Source: Lentisphaeria bacterium UBA4640 (GTDB lineage Bacteria; Verrucomicrobiota; Lentisphaeria; Victivallales; UBA1829). Taken from it: 24,790 nt of DNA. Below, piece after piece: positions 23,745 to 24,790 of the stretch. The position numbers and the translations under genes are program-made. The stretch lies in contig DHMO01000066.1 in assembly GCA_002405835.1 (NCBI GenBank), positions 1 to 24,790 on the forward strand, in the 5' to 3' direction. Each line of letters begins with the position of its first letter. Position 1 is the stretch's first letter. The notes under the pieces are model-generated. The model ran no database searches and was not told the DNA's origin. It worked only from the letters and a program-made list of their open reading frames with translations.

Positions 23745-24782
23745 ATGTCAGAGACACTCCCTAAAATGGATCCGAAAGACATCAACTGGTCCTCTTTGGG
23801 ATTCGGTTACATGCCGACCAACTCCTATGTCCGCACGACCTGGCTCGACGGCAAGTGGTCCGAGCCGGTTCTCATCAAGGAACCGACCATCACCATGTCC
23901 ATCGCCGCAACCTGCCTTCACTACGGACAGGCCGCCTTCGAAGGACTCAAAGCGTTCCGCCAGAAAGACGGAAAAGTCCGCTGCCTGCGTCCCTGGGAAA
24001 ACGTCAAACGCATGAACCTTGCGGCCGACTACATGCTTGCTCCGGCCATTCCCGAAGAACTCTACATTCAGATGATCCAGATGGTTGTCAAGGACAACAT
24101 CGAATACGTTCCGCCCTACGGAACCGGCGGAGCCCTCTATATCCGCCCGCTCCTCATCGGAACCGGCGCCCAGGTCGGAGTCTCCCCGAGCAAAATGTAC
24201 GATTTCCTGATCCTCGTCACCCCCGTCGGCGCATACTACAAAGGCGGCATCCAGCCCGTCGAAGCGCTTGTTCTTGATGACTACGACCGCGCCGCACCGC
24301 ACGGAACCGGACACGTCAAGTTCGCCGGAAACTACGCAGCCAGCCTCAAACCGAGCAAGATCGCCAAGACCCAGGGCTACCCGATCACTCTCTTCTTCGA
24401 CCCGAAGGATCATGAATTCATCGACGAATTCGGAACCAGCAACTTCTTTGCGATTTCGAAGGAAGGACACTACGTCACCCCGGTTTCCCGTTCGATTCTC
24501 CACAGCATCACGAACATGTCTCTGCAGGACATCGCGAAGGACATGGACATTCCGGTTGAACTCCGTCCGATTCACAAGGCGGAACTCGCGGACTTCGCGG
24601 AAGTCGCCGCATGCGGAACCGCAGTGGTCATCACCCCGATCTCCAAGATCGTCACAAAAGATCACACCTACACCTTCGGAGAAACCTGCGGTCCCACGCT
24701 CCGCAAGCTCTACGACCGCATGACCGCCATTCAGCACGGCGATTATCCCGACACGCACAACTGGATGCTTGAAATCAAGTAA
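23745..24782 (+). CDS. ilvE: Branched-chain amino acid aminotransferase (fold-type IV PLP enzyme)
   Basis: This 345-residue enzyme transfers amino groups between glutamate and the 2-oxo acids of leucine, isoleucine and valine. Features are the N-terminal FGYMPTNSYV, the LHYGQAAFEGLKAFR substrate loop, RCLRPWENVKRM, and IRPLLIGTG. The PLP lysine is K192 in GHVKFAGNYAAS, followed by EFGTSNFF and the phosphate-binding AACGTAVVITPI. This arrangement and length fit the longer BCAT form (class II, like eukaryotic BCATs). GGAAGGA lies nine bases before the ATG. It diverges from the Pal gene and is not with other ilv or leu genes. Confidence 0.95.
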   Translation: MSETLPKMDPKDINWSSLGFGYMPTNSYVRTTWLDGKWSEPVLIKEPTITMSIAATCLHYGQAAFEGLKAFRQKDGKVRCLRPWENVKRMNLAADYMLAPAIPEELYIQMIQMVVKDNIEYVPPYGTGGALYIRPLLIGTGAQVGVSPSKMYDFLILVTPVGAYYKGGIQPVEALVLDDYDRAAPHGTGHVKFAGNYAASLKPSKIAKTQGYPITLFFDPKDHEFIDEFGTSNFFAISKEGHYVTPVSRSILHSITNMSLQDIAKDMDIPVELRPIHKAELADFAEVAACGTAVVITPISKIVTKDHTYTFGETCGPTLRKLYDRMTAIQHGDYPDTHNWMLEIK

Positions 24783-24790
24783 TCAGTTCC

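Overview
The window reads as a chromosomal segment of a Gram-negative anaerobe rich in carbohydrate enzymes, most likely a member of the PVC superphylum such as Lentisphaerota/Victivallales. This is an inference. It rests on the mix of unusual cytoplasmic glycosidases, two short LacI-type regulators, a Pal-type lipoprotein, and a prepilin-like FTLIELLV remnant at the left edge, a motif common in that group. No ribosomal RNA is present to confirm it. No phage, transposase, CRISPR, tRNA or rRNA was seen. Gene starts mostly follow clear Shine-Dalgarno sequences, and five junctions are stop/start overlaps of the ATGA type.

Layout, left to right. (1) 1-187: broken end of a prepilin-like gene on the minus strand. 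(2) 188-4395: a LacI-type regulator (minus) divergent from a WbsX/GH99-like protein translationally coupled to a GH35 protein, then a 36-codon ORF and a strong hairpin. (3) 4601-9937: a plus-strand run made of an orphan DppD/OppD-type ATPase, a membrane-anchored TPR protein, MutL, an SrkA/YihE-type kinase and an SGNH esterase. (4) 10036-13414: a second LacI-type regulator, an MFS-type transporter and a GH5 enzyme, joined by two ATGA overlaps and preceded by two TTTCCGGAAA palindromes around the promoter. (5) 13498-15929: UDP-glucuronate decarboxylase with a perfect 15-bp inverted repeat over its promoter, and argininosuccinate lyase with its own promoter. (6) 15930-23519, all minus: Pal lipoprotein, DUF985 cupin, Mpv17-like membrane protein, PaaK, LeuS, a terminator, a GH63/MGH1-like glycosidase, and a small XRE regulator that abuts argH tail to tail. 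(7) 23745-24782: branched-chain aminotransferase, divergent from Pal.

How the genes fit together. Two compact sugar modules (regions 2 and 4) each pair a LacI-type sensor with glycosidases. The GH63-like enzyme and the SGNH esterase may add to them. None of the five carbohydrate enzymes shows a signal peptide, so the sugars are probably imported as oligosaccharides and cut in the cytoplasm. The MFS protein is the only carbohydrate-transporter candidate here. The rest is housekeeping: mismatch repair, leucyl-tRNA charging, arginine and branched-chain amino acid synthesis, envelope anchoring, and nucleotide-sugar supply.

The observations most worth following are: a GH35 protein whose catalytic acid/base Glu is Gly; the 15-bp palindrome on the UXS promoter; the paired operators of the lacI-MFS-GH5 operon; a terminator that ends two bases before the Shine-Dalgarno of the GH63-like gene; and the stop-interrupted prepilin remnant. 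I did not find a clearly new multi-gene defence or mobile system.
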